Of a stretch of 64,000 nucleotides of DNA, positions 24,749-33,964 are shown piece after piece. Position 1 is the stretch's first letter. The number at the start of each line of letters is the position of its first letter. The position numbers were made by a program, and so were the translations under genes. The notes below the pieces were generated by a model. The model was not told the DNA's origin, did no database searches, and worked only from the letters and a program-made list of their open reading frames with translations. Source of the DNA: SbD1 sp049300095 (GTDB lineage Bacteria; Desulfobacterota; Syntrophobacteria; Syntrophobacterales; Syntrophobacteraceae); contig JBAQYM010000205.1 of the NCBI GenBank assembly GCA_049300095.1, forward strand, positions 1 through 64,000. Direction: 5' to 3'.

Positions 24749-26179
24749 CTATTGTGCCGCTCGATCCGGCGTGGCCGAATCGCCGCCCCCGCCCAGTACC
24801 GCGTAGAGCCGCACCTGGTTGGCGAGCTTGGCGAGGCGGATCGAGATGAGGCCCTGCTGCGCGGAATAAAGCGAGCGTTGCGCATCCAGTACGTTGAGAT
24901 AGATATCGGTCCCTCTCTCGTATCGGGCATTCGAGAGCCGGTAGGATTGCGCGGAGGCGTCCACCAGGGATTGCTGCGCCTCCATCTGGTCCCCCAGGGT
25001 CCCCCTCTGGGCGAGGGAATCGGCAACCTCCCTGAAGGCCCCCTGGATCGCCCTCTCGTATCGAGTCACGGCAATCTCCCTGTCCACCTTGGTTACTTTC
25101 AGCGCGGACCACAGACGGGCGTCGAAAATCGGCATGACGATCTGGGGTGCGTAATTCCAGGCCAGCGAGCCGGAACTGAAGAGACCCGACAGGTCGCCGC
25201 TGGCGGTCCCGATCGCGCTCGTGAGCGAAATACGAGGAAAGAAGGCCGCGCGGGCTGCGCCGATATTTGCGTTGGCGGCCTTGAGCGAGGCTTCCGCCTG
25301 AAGAATATCGGGGCGGCGCAGGAGCAGTTCCGATGAGAGTCCGGGCGAAACGTCGGGCAGCTGCGCGATGACGGTCAAAGTCTCCGGCGCCAGGGCCTCC
25401 GGAACGGGTGAGCCGACCAGCAGGTCCAACGCGTTTTCGTCCTGGGCAACCAGTTGAGTGAACCGGGCAACGTCCACCCGCGCCGTATCCACTCTCGTTT
25501 GAACCTGGCGAAGGTCCAACTCGGGCGCGAGCCCGACCTCATGGCGCCGTTTGATCACATTGTATGCGGCCTGCTGGGCCTCGAGGGTGGATTGGGAAAG
25601 TTTCAGGTTTTCCCTGTCGGCGGCAAGTGTCAGGTAAGCGCCGGCAACTTCGGACACCAGTAGAATCTGCGCGCCGCGGCGGGCGTGCTCCGTTGCGAAG
25701 AATTCCTCCAGGGCGCGCTTTTCAAGGCTTCTGATGCGGCCGAAGAAATCGATTTCCCAGGAGCTGATCCCCAGATTGGCGCTGTACTGCTCGACAGTCC
25801 CGGCGCGCCCGGTGCCGGAAACGTCGGCCGCCAGGCGCTCTTTTACGCCGCTGACGGTCCCGTCGACCCTCGGCAAAAGCTCGGCGCGCTGTACCTTGTA
25901 CAACGCCCGCGCCCTCTCGACGTTCAGGGCGGTCACCCGCAGGTCGCGGTTGTTTTTTAACGCCGTTTCGATGATCGTTTGAAGCGGCTCCTCGGCGAAG
26001 AATTCCCGCCACTTCAATTCGGCCGCGGCCGGAGCGCCCCGCGATGTCTCTTTGTACGCCGGGCCGCTCGGCCAGGCGGCGGGAATCGGCGCCTCGGGAC
26101 GCATGTATTTGGGAATCAGCGTGCAGCCGGTGAGAAAAAAGGCCGTCATTGCCAGAAGCGAAACCGTCTTCTTAATCAT
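24749..26179 (-). CDS. Outer-membrane factor of an RND pump (OprM/NodT lipoprotein family)
   Basis: A 476-residue TolC-fold lipoprotein: signal peptide with lipobox LTGC (Cys about residue 19), then two long coiled-coil repeats typical of OMF proteins (LRVTALNVERARALY; AEASLKAANANIGAARAAFFPRISL). It forms the outer-membrane channel of the tripartite pump encoded directly upstream, separated by one base from the RND gene stop. Last gene of the tetR-MFP-RND-OMF operon. Confidence 0.93.
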   Translation of the reverse strand: MIKKTVSLLAMTAFFLTGCTLIPKYMRPEAPIPAAWPSGPAYKETSRGAPAAAELKWREFFAEEPLQTIIETALKNNRDLRVTALNVERARALYKVQRAELLPRVDGTVSGVKERLAADVSGTGRAGTVEQYSANLGISSWEIDFFGRIRSLEKRALEEFFATEHARRGAQILLVSEVAGAYLTLAADRENLKLSQSTLEAQQAAYNVIKRRHEVGLAPELDLRQVQTRVDTARVDVARFTQLVAQDENALDLLVGSPVPEALAPETLTVIAQLPDVSPGLSSELLLRRPDILQAEASLKAANANIGAARAAFFPRISLTSAIGTASGDLSGLFSSGSLAWNYAPQIVMPIFDARLWSALKVTKVDREIAVTRYERAIQGAFREVADSLAQRGTLGDQMEAQQSLVDASAQSYRLSNARYERGTDIYLNVLDAQRSLYSAQQGLISIRLAKLANQVRLYAVLGGGGDSATPDRAAQ

Positions 26180-26180
26180 T

Positions 26181-29100
26181 TCAGTGGGCCTCCGAAGGGC
26201 TCACGGCGGGCGAAAGCGGCTTTTCCGTCGGGGCCCCTTTCTTCTTTCCGAAAAGCTGAACCACCACCACGTAGAATAAGGGTATGAAAGGAGTCGCCAG
26301 AAAAGTGGCGGCGATCATCCCGCCCAGTACGCCCGTGCCGATGGCCGTCTGCGCTCCCGCGCCGGCCCCGTTGGCCATTGCCAGGGGAAGCACGCCGAAG
26401 CCGAAAGCGAGCGAGGTCATGACGATCGGGCGAAGCCTCAATTTCGCCCCTTCCAGCGTGGCCTCGATTAATCCTTCGCCATCCCGTACTCTGGCCATTG
26501 CGAACTGAATAATCAAAATGGCATTCTTGGTTGTCAGTCCCAAAACAGTGAGGATGCCGATCTGAAAGTAAACATCATTTGGAAATCCCCGAAGCGAGGA
26601 GGCAACCACTCCGCCGATGATCCCCAGGGGCAATGTCAGCATGATCGCGATGGGGACGGTCCAGCTCTCGTAAAGGGCCGCCAGGCATAGAAAAATCACG
26701 ATCATGGAAAAGGCGTAGAGAAGCGGCGCCTGGGAACCGGCCATCCGCTCCTGGTAGGAGAGCCCGGTCCAGTCAAAACCAATGCCCTTGGGCAACTTGG
26801 AGGCGATCTCCTGCATTGCCCGCATTGCCTCCCCGGAGCTTTTCCCCGGAGGCGGCTCGCCCCAGATATTAATCGCGGGAAAACTGTTGAAACGCTCAAG
26901 CCGGGGAGACCCGTTGAACCAGTGGCCGGTTGCGAAGGAGGCGAAGGGCGTCATCGTCCCTGTGCCATTTCGAACGTAGAGCCGCTCCAGGTCCTTTGGA
27001 AGCATCCGGTACGGGGCGTCGGCCTGGACGTAAACCCGCTTGACCCTGCCGCCCTGGATAAAATCGTTCACGTAGGCGCCGCCGAAAGCGGCCGAGATCG
27101 TATTGTGGATCGAGTCGATGGGGACCCCCAGGGCCCCGGACTTTTGCCAGTCCACATCGATTCGGTATTGGGACACGTCTTCCAGGCCGTTCGGGCGAAC
27201 GCGGACAAGCCTCGGGTCCTTGGCCGCGATGCCGAGCAACTGGTTGCGGGCCCCCATCAATGCTTCGTGTCCCAGCCCGCTGCGGTCCTGCAACTGAAAA
27301 TCGAACCCGCCCGCCTGTCCGAGTTCGATGACCGCCGGGGGCGGAAACGCGAACACCCGTGCGTTGCGGATAGTCGAGAACTTTCGCATTGCGCGTCCTA
27401 TCACGGCGTTCAGTTTCAGGTCGGCCCGGTGGCGCAGGTCCCAGTCCTTGAGCTTGACAAAGCCCAAGCCCACGTTCTGCCCGGTCCCGGAAAAGCTCCT
27501 CCCGGCGAGGGTGAAGCAGGATACAACCGCGTCCTTTTCATCCACGAGAAAATGGGTCCGGACCTGGTCCATGACCTGTTGGGTCTGCTCCAGGGTCGAA
27601 CCCGCGGGCAGGCTTGCCTGCACGAACATGATCCCCTGGTCCTCGCTGGGCAGATAGGCTGTGGGCATCCGCTGGAACAGGAACCCCAGGGCGACCACGA
27701 TCAGAGCGTACATAAACAGGTAGCGGAGCCTTTTGCGAAGGACATGGCCGACCATGGCCTGGTACATGTCCCTTGACCAGCCGAACGCCCGGTCGAACCA
27801 CCTGAAAAAAGGCCGGAACAGAAAAAAAGCGGTTTCAGAGCTCTCATGCCCCTTGGGTTGTTGCTTGAGAAGCGACGCGCACAGAACCGGCGTCAGGATC
27901 AGGGCCACCACGACCGAGAGCAGCATGGCCGCGATGAGGGTCACTGAAAACTGGCGGTAGATGACGCCGGTCGAGCCTCCGAAAAATGCCATGGGGCCGA
28001 ACACGGCCGCGAGCACCAGCCCGATTCCTATCAATGCGCTGGTGATTTCCCCCATGGACTTGCGGGTTGCTTCCTTGGGCGGGAGGCCCTCTTCGGCCAT
28101 CACGCGCTCCACGTTTTCCACCACTACGATGGCGTCGTCCACGAGGAGGCCGATCGCCAGCACCATCGCGAACATGGTCAGCATGTTGATGGAATATCCG
28201 AACAGTCCCAGGACGGCGAAGGTCCCCAGGATGACCACGGGCACGGCCAGCGTGGGAATAAGGGTGGCCCGGATATTTCCCAGGAAAACATACATTACCA
28301 GGAAAACCAGAAAAATCGCCTCGAACAGCGTCTTTACCACCTCGTCTATGGCCACCCTCACGAAAGGCGTCGTGTCATAGGGGTAGATGACCTTCATGCC
28401 CGGAGGGAAGTACCTCGACAGCTCCTCCATCTTGGCTTTGACGGCATCGGCGGTATCCAGCGCATTTGCGCCGGGGGCCTGCCTTACGGCCAAAGCGGCG
28501 GCGGGTTTGCCGTTGTAAAGCGTTATGCTTCCATAACGTTCGGTACCCAGTTCCGTGCGCCCCACATCCCGCACGCGCACGATCGAACCGTCAGGGTTGG
28601 TGCGAAGCGGTATGGCGGCAAATTCCTCGGGGGTCTTGAGCAGGTTCTGGACGATAACGGAGGCGTTCAGTCTTTGGCCCTCGATCGCCGGCGACCCGCC
28701 GAACTGGCCGGCGGAAATTTCCACATTGTAGGCCCGAAGCGTCTGGGTGACATCTTCCACCGTCAGGCGAAAATCGGTCAGCCTGTCCGGATTGAGCCAG
28801 ACCCGCATGGCGTACTGGGAACTGAAGACTTCCACCTCGCCCACGCCCGGCACCCGCGCCAGCACCTGCTGGATGCTGGATTGAGCGTAGTCGCCCAGGT
28901 CATAGTCGTCCATGCTGGCGTCTTCAGAGGTAAGCCCCACAATAATCAGCCAGTTCCTGGTCGACTTGCTGACCTTGACGCCCTGGCTCTGGACCACATC
29001 CGGCAAGCTCGTCATGGCGAGCTGGAGCTTATTTTGGACCTGGGCCCAGGCGAGGTCCGGATCGGTCCCGGGGGCAAAGGTGAGCTCGATTCTCCCGGCC

Positions 29101-29360
29101 CCGGACGCATCGCTTGTGGCCGACATGTACAACAGCTTGTCAAACCCCGTCATCTTCTGCTCGATGATTTGAACAATGCTGTTTTCAACCGTTTCAGCAG
29201 AGGCGCCGGGATAGAAGGCGTCTATGGCGATGGAAGGAGGGGCTATGGGCGGATATTGGGATATGGGCAAATTGTGAATGGCCAGCCCTCCGGCCAGCAT
29301 CATGATGATAGCTATGACCCAGGCGAAGACCGGTCGGTCCAGAAAGAAATTCGACAGCAT
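26181..29360 (-). CDS. RND efflux transporter, HAE1 (AcrB/MexB) family
   Basis: A 1059-residue inner-membrane proton antiporter. It starts MLSNFFLDRPVFAWVIAIIMM, has the paired aspartates in GLLVDDAIVVVENVERVM (transmembrane helix 4, about residue 410), and two repeated halves each with a large periplasmic loop; length equals the family norm. It exports hydrophobic drugs or solvents from the periplasm and membrane with the adjacent MFP and OMF. Which substrates are handled cannot be judged from sequence. Confidence 0.95.
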   Translation of the reverse strand: MLSNFFLDRPVFAWVIAIIMMLAGGLAIHNLPISQYPPIAPPSIAIDAFYPGASAETVENSIVQIIEQKMTGFDKLLYMSATSDASGAGRIELTFAPGTDPDLAWAQVQNKLQLAMTSLPDVVQSQGVKVSKSTRNWLIIVGLTSEDASMDDYDLGDYAQSSIQQVLARVPGVGEVEVFSSQYAMRVWLNPDRLTDFRLTVEDVTQTLRAYNVEISAGQFGGSPAIEGQRLNASVIVQNLLKTPEEFAAIPLRTNPDGSIVRVRDVGRTELGTERYGSITLYNGKPAAALAVRQAPGANALDTADAVKAKMEELSRYFPPGMKVIYPYDTTPFVRVAIDEVVKTLFEAIFLVFLVMYVFLGNIRATLIPTLAVPVVILGTFAVLGLFGYSINMLTMFAMVLAIGLLVDDAIVVVENVERVMAEEGLPPKEATRKSMGEITSALIGIGLVLAAVFGPMAFFGGSTGVIYRQFSVTLIAAMLLSVVVALILTPVLCASLLKQQPKGHESSETAFFLFRPFFRWFDRAFGWSRDMYQAMVGHVLRKRLRYLFMYALIVVALGFLFQRMPTAYLPSEDQGIMFVQASLPAGSTLEQTQQVMDQVRTHFLVDEKDAVVSCFTLAGRSFSGTGQNVGLGFVKLKDWDLRHRADLKLNAVIGRAMRKFSTIRNARVFAFPPPAVIELGQAGGFDFQLQDRSGLGHEALMGARNQLLGIAAKDPRLVRVRPNGLEDVSQYRIDVDWQKSGALGVPIDSIHNTISAAFGGAYVNDFIQGGRVKRVYVQADAPYRMLPKDLERLYVRNGTGTMTPFASFATGHWFNGSPRLERFNSFPAINIWGEPPPGKSSGEAMRAMQEIASKLPKGIGFDWTGLSYQERMAGSQAPLLYAFSMIVIFLCLAALYESWTVPIAIMLTLPLGIIGGVVASSLRGFPNDVYFQIGILTVLGLTTKNAILIIQFAMARVRDGEGLIEATLEGAKLRLRPIVMTSLAFGFGVLPLAMANGAGAGAQTAIGTGVLGGMIAATFLATPFIPLFYVVVVQLFGKKKGAPTEKPLSPAVSPSEAH

Positions 29361-29372
29361 CGAGGCTCTCCG

Positions 29373-30584
29373 TTATTTCGATTTTACAGGCTGGAGCTTA
29401 TTATCCGGGGCTTCCGCGCCGGATTTTTGGCCAAAAGACACGGCCTTCACGGTCGCTCCGGGCCGCACGTTCAGCATGCCTTCCACGACCACGCGGTCTC
29501 CGGTCGACAGGCCGGTCGAGACGAGCCACTCGTCGCCGATGGCGCGATTGAGCGTCAGCGTCCGCTGCTGGACGGCGCTCGCCTCATCCACCACCAGCGC
29601 GACGGGCTCTCCCTTTGGATTGCGGCTCACCCCCTGTTGGGGAACAAGGATGGCCTGCTCGGCGATTCCCTCCTGAACGACGGCCCGCACGAACATGCCC
29701 GGCAGGAGCATATGCTGGGGATTCGGGACCACTATGCGCAGCGTGAAAGACCCGGTCGCCGGGTCTACCGTGACGTCGCGGAACTGCAGCTTGCCTTCCA
29801 TCGGATACGGTGTCCCGTCTTCAAGGAGTATATGCACTGTTCTGCCGTTTTCTCCGTCGCTGGTGAGCCGGCCGGCCTCCAGGTGGCGCTTCAGACGAAG
29901 CAGATCGGCGGACGATTGGGTCACGTCCACGTAAATGGGGTCCATCTGCTGAATGGTTGAAAGGGACGTGGGTTGATACGCCGTAACGAGGGCGCCGTCG
30001 GTGACGCTGGACCTGCCGATGCGGCCGGAAATGGGCGCGGTGACGCGGGTGTAGCCCACATTGATGCGGGCCGCCTCGACAGCCGTTTTCCAGTATTCGA
30101 TTTCCGCCAGGGCCTGCCCGACAGCGGCTGCCGCGTCGTCGCAATCCTGCCGGCTGACCGCCTTGTCCACGAGCAGTTCCTTATAGCGTTCCGACCTGGA
30201 CCGGATCGCGGGCAGGTTCGCCTGGGCCTTGCCAAGCGAAGCCTTTGCGGAGTCATGGGCCACCTGGAAGGGGGCTGGATCGATCTGGTAAAGGAGTTCG
30301 CCGGCTTTGACATCCGAGCCTTCCTTGAACAACCGCTTCTGTATGATCCCGTTGACCTGCGGCCGGATTTCCGCAACCAGGTAGGGTGAGGTGCGGCCGG
30401 GCATCTCCGTGGTCAGCTCGATCTGGCGCGGCTCGATGGTTACCGTGGCCACTTCGGGGATGGGGGCCTGCGCGGCTTGCTGGCCGTGTCCGCTGTCGCA
30501 GCCGCCAAGCGGCAGGAAACTCGAAAGGGCCATCAAAACGATGGTCCATCTCATTGTTTGACGTCCAGTCCTGTAAGAAAGCAT
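29373..30584 (-). CDS. RND pump membrane-fusion (periplasmic adaptor) lipoprotein, AcrA family
   Basis: About 403 residues. The lipoprotein signal ends at LGGC; the lipoyl-like and hairpin segments GIIQKRLFKEGSDVKAGELLYQID and beta-barrel regions follow (RVTAPISGRIGRS). I choose ATG 30584, a few bases behind GAGAGGA, instead of the longer open frame to 30647, whose first 21 residues overlap the tetR gene; ATG 30554 is another option. It links the RND pump to the outer-membrane factor. Confidence 0.92.
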   Translation of the reverse strand: MLSYRTGRQTMRWTIVLMALSSFLPLGGCDSGHGQQAAQAPIPEVATVTIEPRQIELTTEMPGRTSPYLVAEIRPQVNGIIQKRLFKEGSDVKAGELLYQIDPAPFQVAHDSAKASLGKAQANLPAIRSRSERYKELLVDKAVSRQDCDDAAAAVGQALAEIEYWKTAVEAARINVGYTRVTAPISGRIGRSSVTDGALVTAYQPTSLSTIQQMDPIYVDVTQSSADLLRLKRHLEAGRLTSDGENGRTVHILLEDGTPYPMEGKLQFRDVTVDPATGSFTLRIVVPNPQHMLLPGMFVRAVVQEGIAEQAILVPQQGVSRNPKGEPVALVVDEASAVQQRTLTLNRAIGDEWLVSTGLSTGDRVVVEGMLNVRPGATVKAVSFGQKSGAEAPDNKLQPVKSK

Positions 30585-30643
30585 CGGGTCCTCTCTCATA
30601 AAATGGTGATGAGCGCATGCGGCCGGGGCAGGCACATGCGATA

Positions 30644-31267
30644 TCATGAGTCGGCAATTCCTTTGATAAGGATATCCAAAATGGTGTCGGGGTTTTCGGG
30701 ATAGGGATGGCGCTCCGGAGTGTCGAGCCAGAGAAGCAGGAAAGCGTCGAGGATACTGTCGAGAGCAACGGCCAGGTGAAAGGGATCGGCACTCTTTTTG
30801 AACCGGTTTTTTTTAATTCCGCTCTCAAAGACCGAGGCGAGTTTCCCTAGAAAGACGTAATAGCGTGTCCGCATCTCCGCATCCAGGCCGGCCTTGATGT
30901 TGAAGCTCGCCCCCCTGCGCTCGGCAAGAAAGAGGCGAACAAACGGCAGGTTCCCGCGAAACCGTTCGCCTTTGACCCGGATATAATTCCGTAATTTTTC
31001 GACCTCGCCATCCGGTTCATCGATCGCCTCGGTGATTGCTTTCTCGAAATTGTCGCATCGCTCCATGACGAGCGCCTTGTAGAGGTCCTCCTTGCTCTGA
31101 AAAAACTTATAGAGCGTTCCGATCGCGAACTCGGCCTTCTCGGCGATCTCATGCATGGTAACGTTGTGGAATCCCTTCTGCGAGAAAAGATCGAGCGCGG
31201 CCTTGAGCATCTCTTGACGCTGCCGCAACTTCTCCCTCTCCCGCCTCGGGAGCTTTCCGCTTTCCAT
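30644..31267 (-). CDS. TetR-family transcriptional repressor of the RND operon
   Basis: A 207-residue TetR protein: N-terminal HTH (LDLFSQKGFHNVTMHEIAEK followed by AIGTLYKFFQSKEDLY) and a C-terminal helical ligand domain. It is the first gene of the pump operon, as is usual for a local repressor that releases DNA when pump substrates bind. No obvious operator was recognised in the short upstream gap. Confidence 0.93.
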   Translation of the reverse strand: MESGKLPRREREKLRQRQEMLKAALDLFSQKGFHNVTMHEIAEKAEFAIGTLYKFFQSKEDLYKALVMERCDNFEKAITEAIDEPDGEVEKLRNYIRVKGERFRGNLPFVRLFLAERRGASFNIKAGLDAEMRTRYYVFLGKLASVFESGIKKNRFKKSADPFHLAVALDSILDAFLLLWLDTPERHPYPENPDTILDILIKGIADS

Positions 31268-31336
31268 TGCCGGACCTCATTTGGGGTTTTGCGGTAAACG
31301 ATTCGTGAATATGAATTCATACTTTAAAATACCGCG

Positions 31337-31486
31337 TCACAAAAGGCAATGGAATTTTAAAAGCGGCCGATCAGCGACCGCACCCGCTCTCTCACGGAAA
31401 GTATCGTATCGCTCATCCGGCCCATCGAGGGCCTTGAGAGTCTCCGCCAGTCCGAAGGGCTTCTGAAATGTTTGCTCGAAGGTCAC
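31337..31486 (-). pseudogene. Receiver-domain C-terminal remnant overlapping the histidine kinase stop
   Basis: A 49-codon frame starting at a GTG that overlaps the kinase stop (GTGA). Its start, TFEQTFQKPFGLAETLKAL, looks like the last strand and helix of a response-regulator receiver domain, including the conserved Lys-Pro. The phospho-acceptor Asp part is missing. Either a frame-shifted or deleted remnant of a hybrid-kinase receiver or a truncated gene; the evidence is the KPF motif plus position only. Confidence 0.45.
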
Positions 31487-32619
31487 CGCTGTTTTGCCCG
31501 TGGAATGGTGAACACAAAATTCGAGCCGGTCCGCCCGGCCTCATACCAGATGTCCCCTCCGTGTTTTCGTATGATCTCCCGCACCAGATAAAGGCCCAGG
31601 CCTGTTCCATCGGCAGCGTTTCCGATGCGGCAGAACTTGGTGAAAAGCCTGTCGCGAAGCTCCTCGGGTACCGGCGCCCCGCTGTTATGGACGTTCAAAC
31701 GATGGCAACGCCCATGGTCCTCGCAGCCAAAGGAGATGGCGCATCCTTTTCCGCCGTATTGAACGGCGTTTTTGAGCAGGTTCCGATATACGCTTCTGAG
31801 CCATCTCCCGGCGGCATGAATGGTGACGGCCCCCGCGGGAACGGCGCCCATACCGTTTTCAACCCTGATGCGCCCGGACAGGATCTCGTCGGCGAGTTCT
31901 TCCAGGACCGGATCGATGATGTCCTTTCTCAGATCAAGAGCTTCCCTTCGGATCTCACCGAAACCATCAATTGCGGCAGCCCTGGCCAGACAGTCCTCGG
32001 CGATGCCGTTGAGCCGGACGGCCTGCCTCAATAAGCCTTTCAATTTTTTGACGACACTCTCGTCCATGCTTCCGAACCTGCCTCGGGCAAGGAGTTCCAG
32101 GCCGGCTGTCAAGGAAACGAGCGGCCCCCTGATGTCGTGCGACAGGTTCATGAACGTGTGAGGGATGTGCTCCCCGATCTCCCGAACGGGCAGTTCCGAT
32201 TCCTTGAGCGCCCTCTGCAACCCCTTGTGTCCCGTCAGGTCCCGCAGAAGGCCGACGCAAAAGATCGTTTCACCGGGTCCCGTGCAGAGATTGGCCGAGA
32301 TGCATGCGGGAAAGCAGCTTCCATCCCCCCTTTGCATCTCCATTACCACGCCCTTGACGATGCCCCGCGCCTCGATCCTTTCCCAGAAGAGATGCCACCC
32401 TTCGGCGTCCCGAAAAAGCGAGGCCATCGAGTCGATCCCGCACATGTCATTTCGGTCGGCATAGCGAAATATTTGGACTCCGGCCTGGTTGACATCGATG
32501 AGCCGGCCGCGGGCCGCCGTGATGAAAAGCATGTCGCCAAAGCCTTCAAAAAACCTGCCGTGCCTGGAACCGTCCGGGCCGGACGCCTCTTTTCCCTCGG
32601 GCTGAGACAATGCCCGCAT
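31483..32619 (-). CDS. PAS-domain sensor histidine kinase
   Basis: A 378-residue soluble kinase without membrane segments. A PAS domain covers about residues 20-130 (LFITAARGRLIDVNQAGVQIF ends its first strand-helix part), followed by the phospho-acceptor segment NLSHDIRGPLVSL (His161), N-box NLLKNAVQYG and G-box DGTGLGLYLVREI. It should sense a cytoplasmic signal and phosphorylate a response regulator; none is encoded intact here. It follows two paralogous small genes on the same strand with a 42-base gap. Confidence 0.9.
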   Translation of the reverse strand: MRALSQPEGKEASGPDGSRHGRFFEGFGDMLFITAARGRLIDVNQAGVQIFRYADRNDMCGIDSMASLFRDAEGWHLFWERIEARGIVKGVVMEMQRGDGSCFPACISANLCTGPGETIFCVGLLRDLTGHKGLQRALKESELPVREIGEHIPHTFMNLSHDIRGPLVSLTAGLELLARGRFGSMDESVVKKLKGLLRQAVRLNGIAEDCLARAAAIDGFGEIRREALDLRKDIIDPVLEELADEILSGRIRVENGMGAVPAGAVTIHAAGRWLRSVYRNLLKNAVQYGGKGCAISFGCEDHGRCHRLNVHNSGAPVPEELRDRLFTKFCRIGNAADGTGLGLYLVREIIRKHGGDIWYEAGRTGSNFVFTIPRAKQR

Positions 32620-32661
32620 CCGTTCCTCCTCCCTCGAAGGGCCGCGGTTTGAGGTGAATAC

Positions 32662-32955
32662 TCAAGTATTGCCGCCTGACCGGTCATATTCCAGCCAGAG
32701 AGAATGTGTCACCAGGCCGTAATCGCCGAGGGTGTGGCCTAGTGCGAGTCCCAACGGACTTCTGCCCACTGGGGCGGCCTGGGACCTCCAGTGAATGTGG
32801 ACGCTGAGTTCAGCGCTGAAGCTGTTACCATAGACGCTCAATTTAGCCGATCTCCCGCTCATGCGAGGGACGCGGAGTTTGCCGCAGAGTTCAATTATCT
32901 TTATTCTCTCCTCCGGCCCGGCTCCTGTAACACTTAAAATTTCAAGCCAATTCAT
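32662..32955 (-). CDS. Small protein of unknown function, paralogue of the gene at 33081
   Basis: A 97-residue soluble protein starting MNWLEILSV. It aligns by eye along its length with the next upstream gene: both have WLE[IM][LI]S, a helix, a segment reading ELSVHIHWRS or DISIHLQWKS, a short Pro/Gly turn, and LGLxSHTLWxE near the end. The alternating strands and helices suggest a small alpha/beta fold, perhaps a dimeric ferredoxin-like barrel, but I recognise no family. AAGAGGAA lies five bases before ATG 32955, so the longer open frame to 33003 is not used. Confidence 0.7.
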   Translation of the reverse strand: MNWLEILSVTGAGPEERIKIIELCGKLRVPRMSGRSAKLSVYGNSFSAELSVHIHWRSQAAPVGRSPLGLALGHTLGDYGLVTHSLWLEYDRSGGNT

Positions 32956-33080
32956 AGCATTCCTCTTGTATGCTGATAGAGACGGCAAACCCTTCGCTTC
33001 CATCGTGCTCTACGGGGCCATAATGGCCGGGGCCGCACAGGCCATCACCGCGATGGGTCCATGTTTGAGGTCGTATTACC

Positions 33081-33386
33081 CTAAGCCGTCTGTGATTGGG
33101 CGCCGGTAATGAGTTCTTCCCGCTCGACCCACACGGTGTGGCTTATCAGTCCGAGATTTCTCATTGCCGAGATCATCCCGAGTCCTAGAATGCTCCCAGG
33201 CCCGGGCTCAGACTTCCACTGAAGATGGATGCTGATATCGGTCTCATAGCGTGCGCTGAAATACACTATCATTTGCAGCAGTTCTCCGGATGCAACGGAC
33301 TGGCGGCAATCCCTGCAGATATCGAAGACTCTTCCGGTTTCAATGGTCCCGGCTGTGCGAATGCTTATCATCTCGAGCCAAACCAT
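33081..33386 (-). CDS. Small protein of unknown function, paralogue of the gene at 32662
   Basis: A 101-residue soluble protein starting MVWLEMISIRTAG, paralogous to its downstream neighbour (shared SIHLQWKSEPGPG/SVHIHWRS and GLISHTVWVE/GLVTHSLWLE). AAGGAAGAA is five bases before ATG 33386. The open frame extends to 33638 but the extra N-terminus is low-quality sequence. It appears to be the first gene of a small operon with its paralogue and the histidine kinase, downstream of a sigma-54-type promoter candidate. Confidence 0.7.
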   Translation of the reverse strand: MVWLEMISIRTAGTIETGRVFDICRDCRQSVASGELLQMIVYFSARYETDISIHLQWKSEPGPGSILGLGMISAMRNLGLISHTVWVEREELITGAQSQTA

Positions 33387-33632
33387 GCAGTTCTTCCTTA
33401 TTGTCACCTGCCCATCTGAACGTTTGCCAGAGAAGGAAGCGCTCTGAGGCATCCGGCGGTATAAGGTCAAAGTCAACGGGGCAAATATCACGAAGGAGCG
33501 GCACCTGAATTCCCGATGCTGGAGAGATCGCGCACACCGACCTCGGCTCCAGGAGGAGCGGGTGAGGAGTTGGGCGACGGAGGGGACCACCCGGAAGGCT
33601 GGTAGATGCGCGCGACCTCGATGCTGAAATAG

Positions 33633-33648
33633 AGCCATACTCGTGCCA
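33633..33648 (-). promoter_or_regulatory. Candidate sigma-54 (-24/-12) promoter for the paralogue/kinase operon
   Basis: On the minus strand TGGCACGAGTATGGCT fits the -24/-12 consensus TGGCACG-N4-TTGCW with one mismatch, with the essential GG and GC 12 bases apart. It points to the paralogue operon and lies opposite the divergent sigma-54 activator gene. The leader to the first start codon would be about 235 bases. Confidence 0.45.
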
Positions 33649-33800
33649 AAGAAGTTTGTTGTTTTCTTTCAATCACATAGTGGATTTCTTCGACTCTAAT
33701 TCGTTATGTATGGTATATAATTCACTAAATATCGTTTTAACGTTACATATCGTGAATTTTATTTTGCGGACAAAGGAAGATCAACGAGGGGGGGAGGGCC

Positions 33801-33944
33801 AATGCTGTTGCCTTAACGAATCGCGTGAGCATATTGTCATTGCGACCGGAGGGAGAAATCTTTCCGTGGTGCGGAACAAACAAGATTTCTCCCTCCGGTC
33901 GAAATGACAAAACAGGGTACATTAACGCTTAAAGCAACAGCATT
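33801..33944. repeat. Nested palindromic insertion flanked by GGGGGGAGGGCC direct repeats
   Basis: Outer arms AATGCTGTTGCCTTAA (33801) and TTAAAGCAACAGCATT (ends 33944) enclose an inner palindrome GACCGGAGGGAGAAATCTT/AGATTTCTCCCTCCGGTC bounded by GTCATT and AATGAC. GGGGGGAGGGCC occurs just before 33801 and again at about 33949-33960, like a target duplication. Apart from this the 326-base gap 33639-33964 shows only AT-rich sequence near 33700-33770. Confidence 0.7.
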
Positions 33945-33964
33945 GGGGGGGGGGAGGGCCGACC

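Noticed and set aside
28674..29960. Plus-strand frame of 428 codons opposite the RND and adaptor genes
   Set aside because: It spans the junction of two convincing minus-strand genes and has no recognisable motif; shadow frame.
33340..33672. 110-codon minus-strand frame overlapping the upstream paralogue gene
   Set aside because: A short stretch looks protein-like (DFDLIPPDASERFLLWQ) but the rest is low quality and the overlap with a better-supported gene argues against it.
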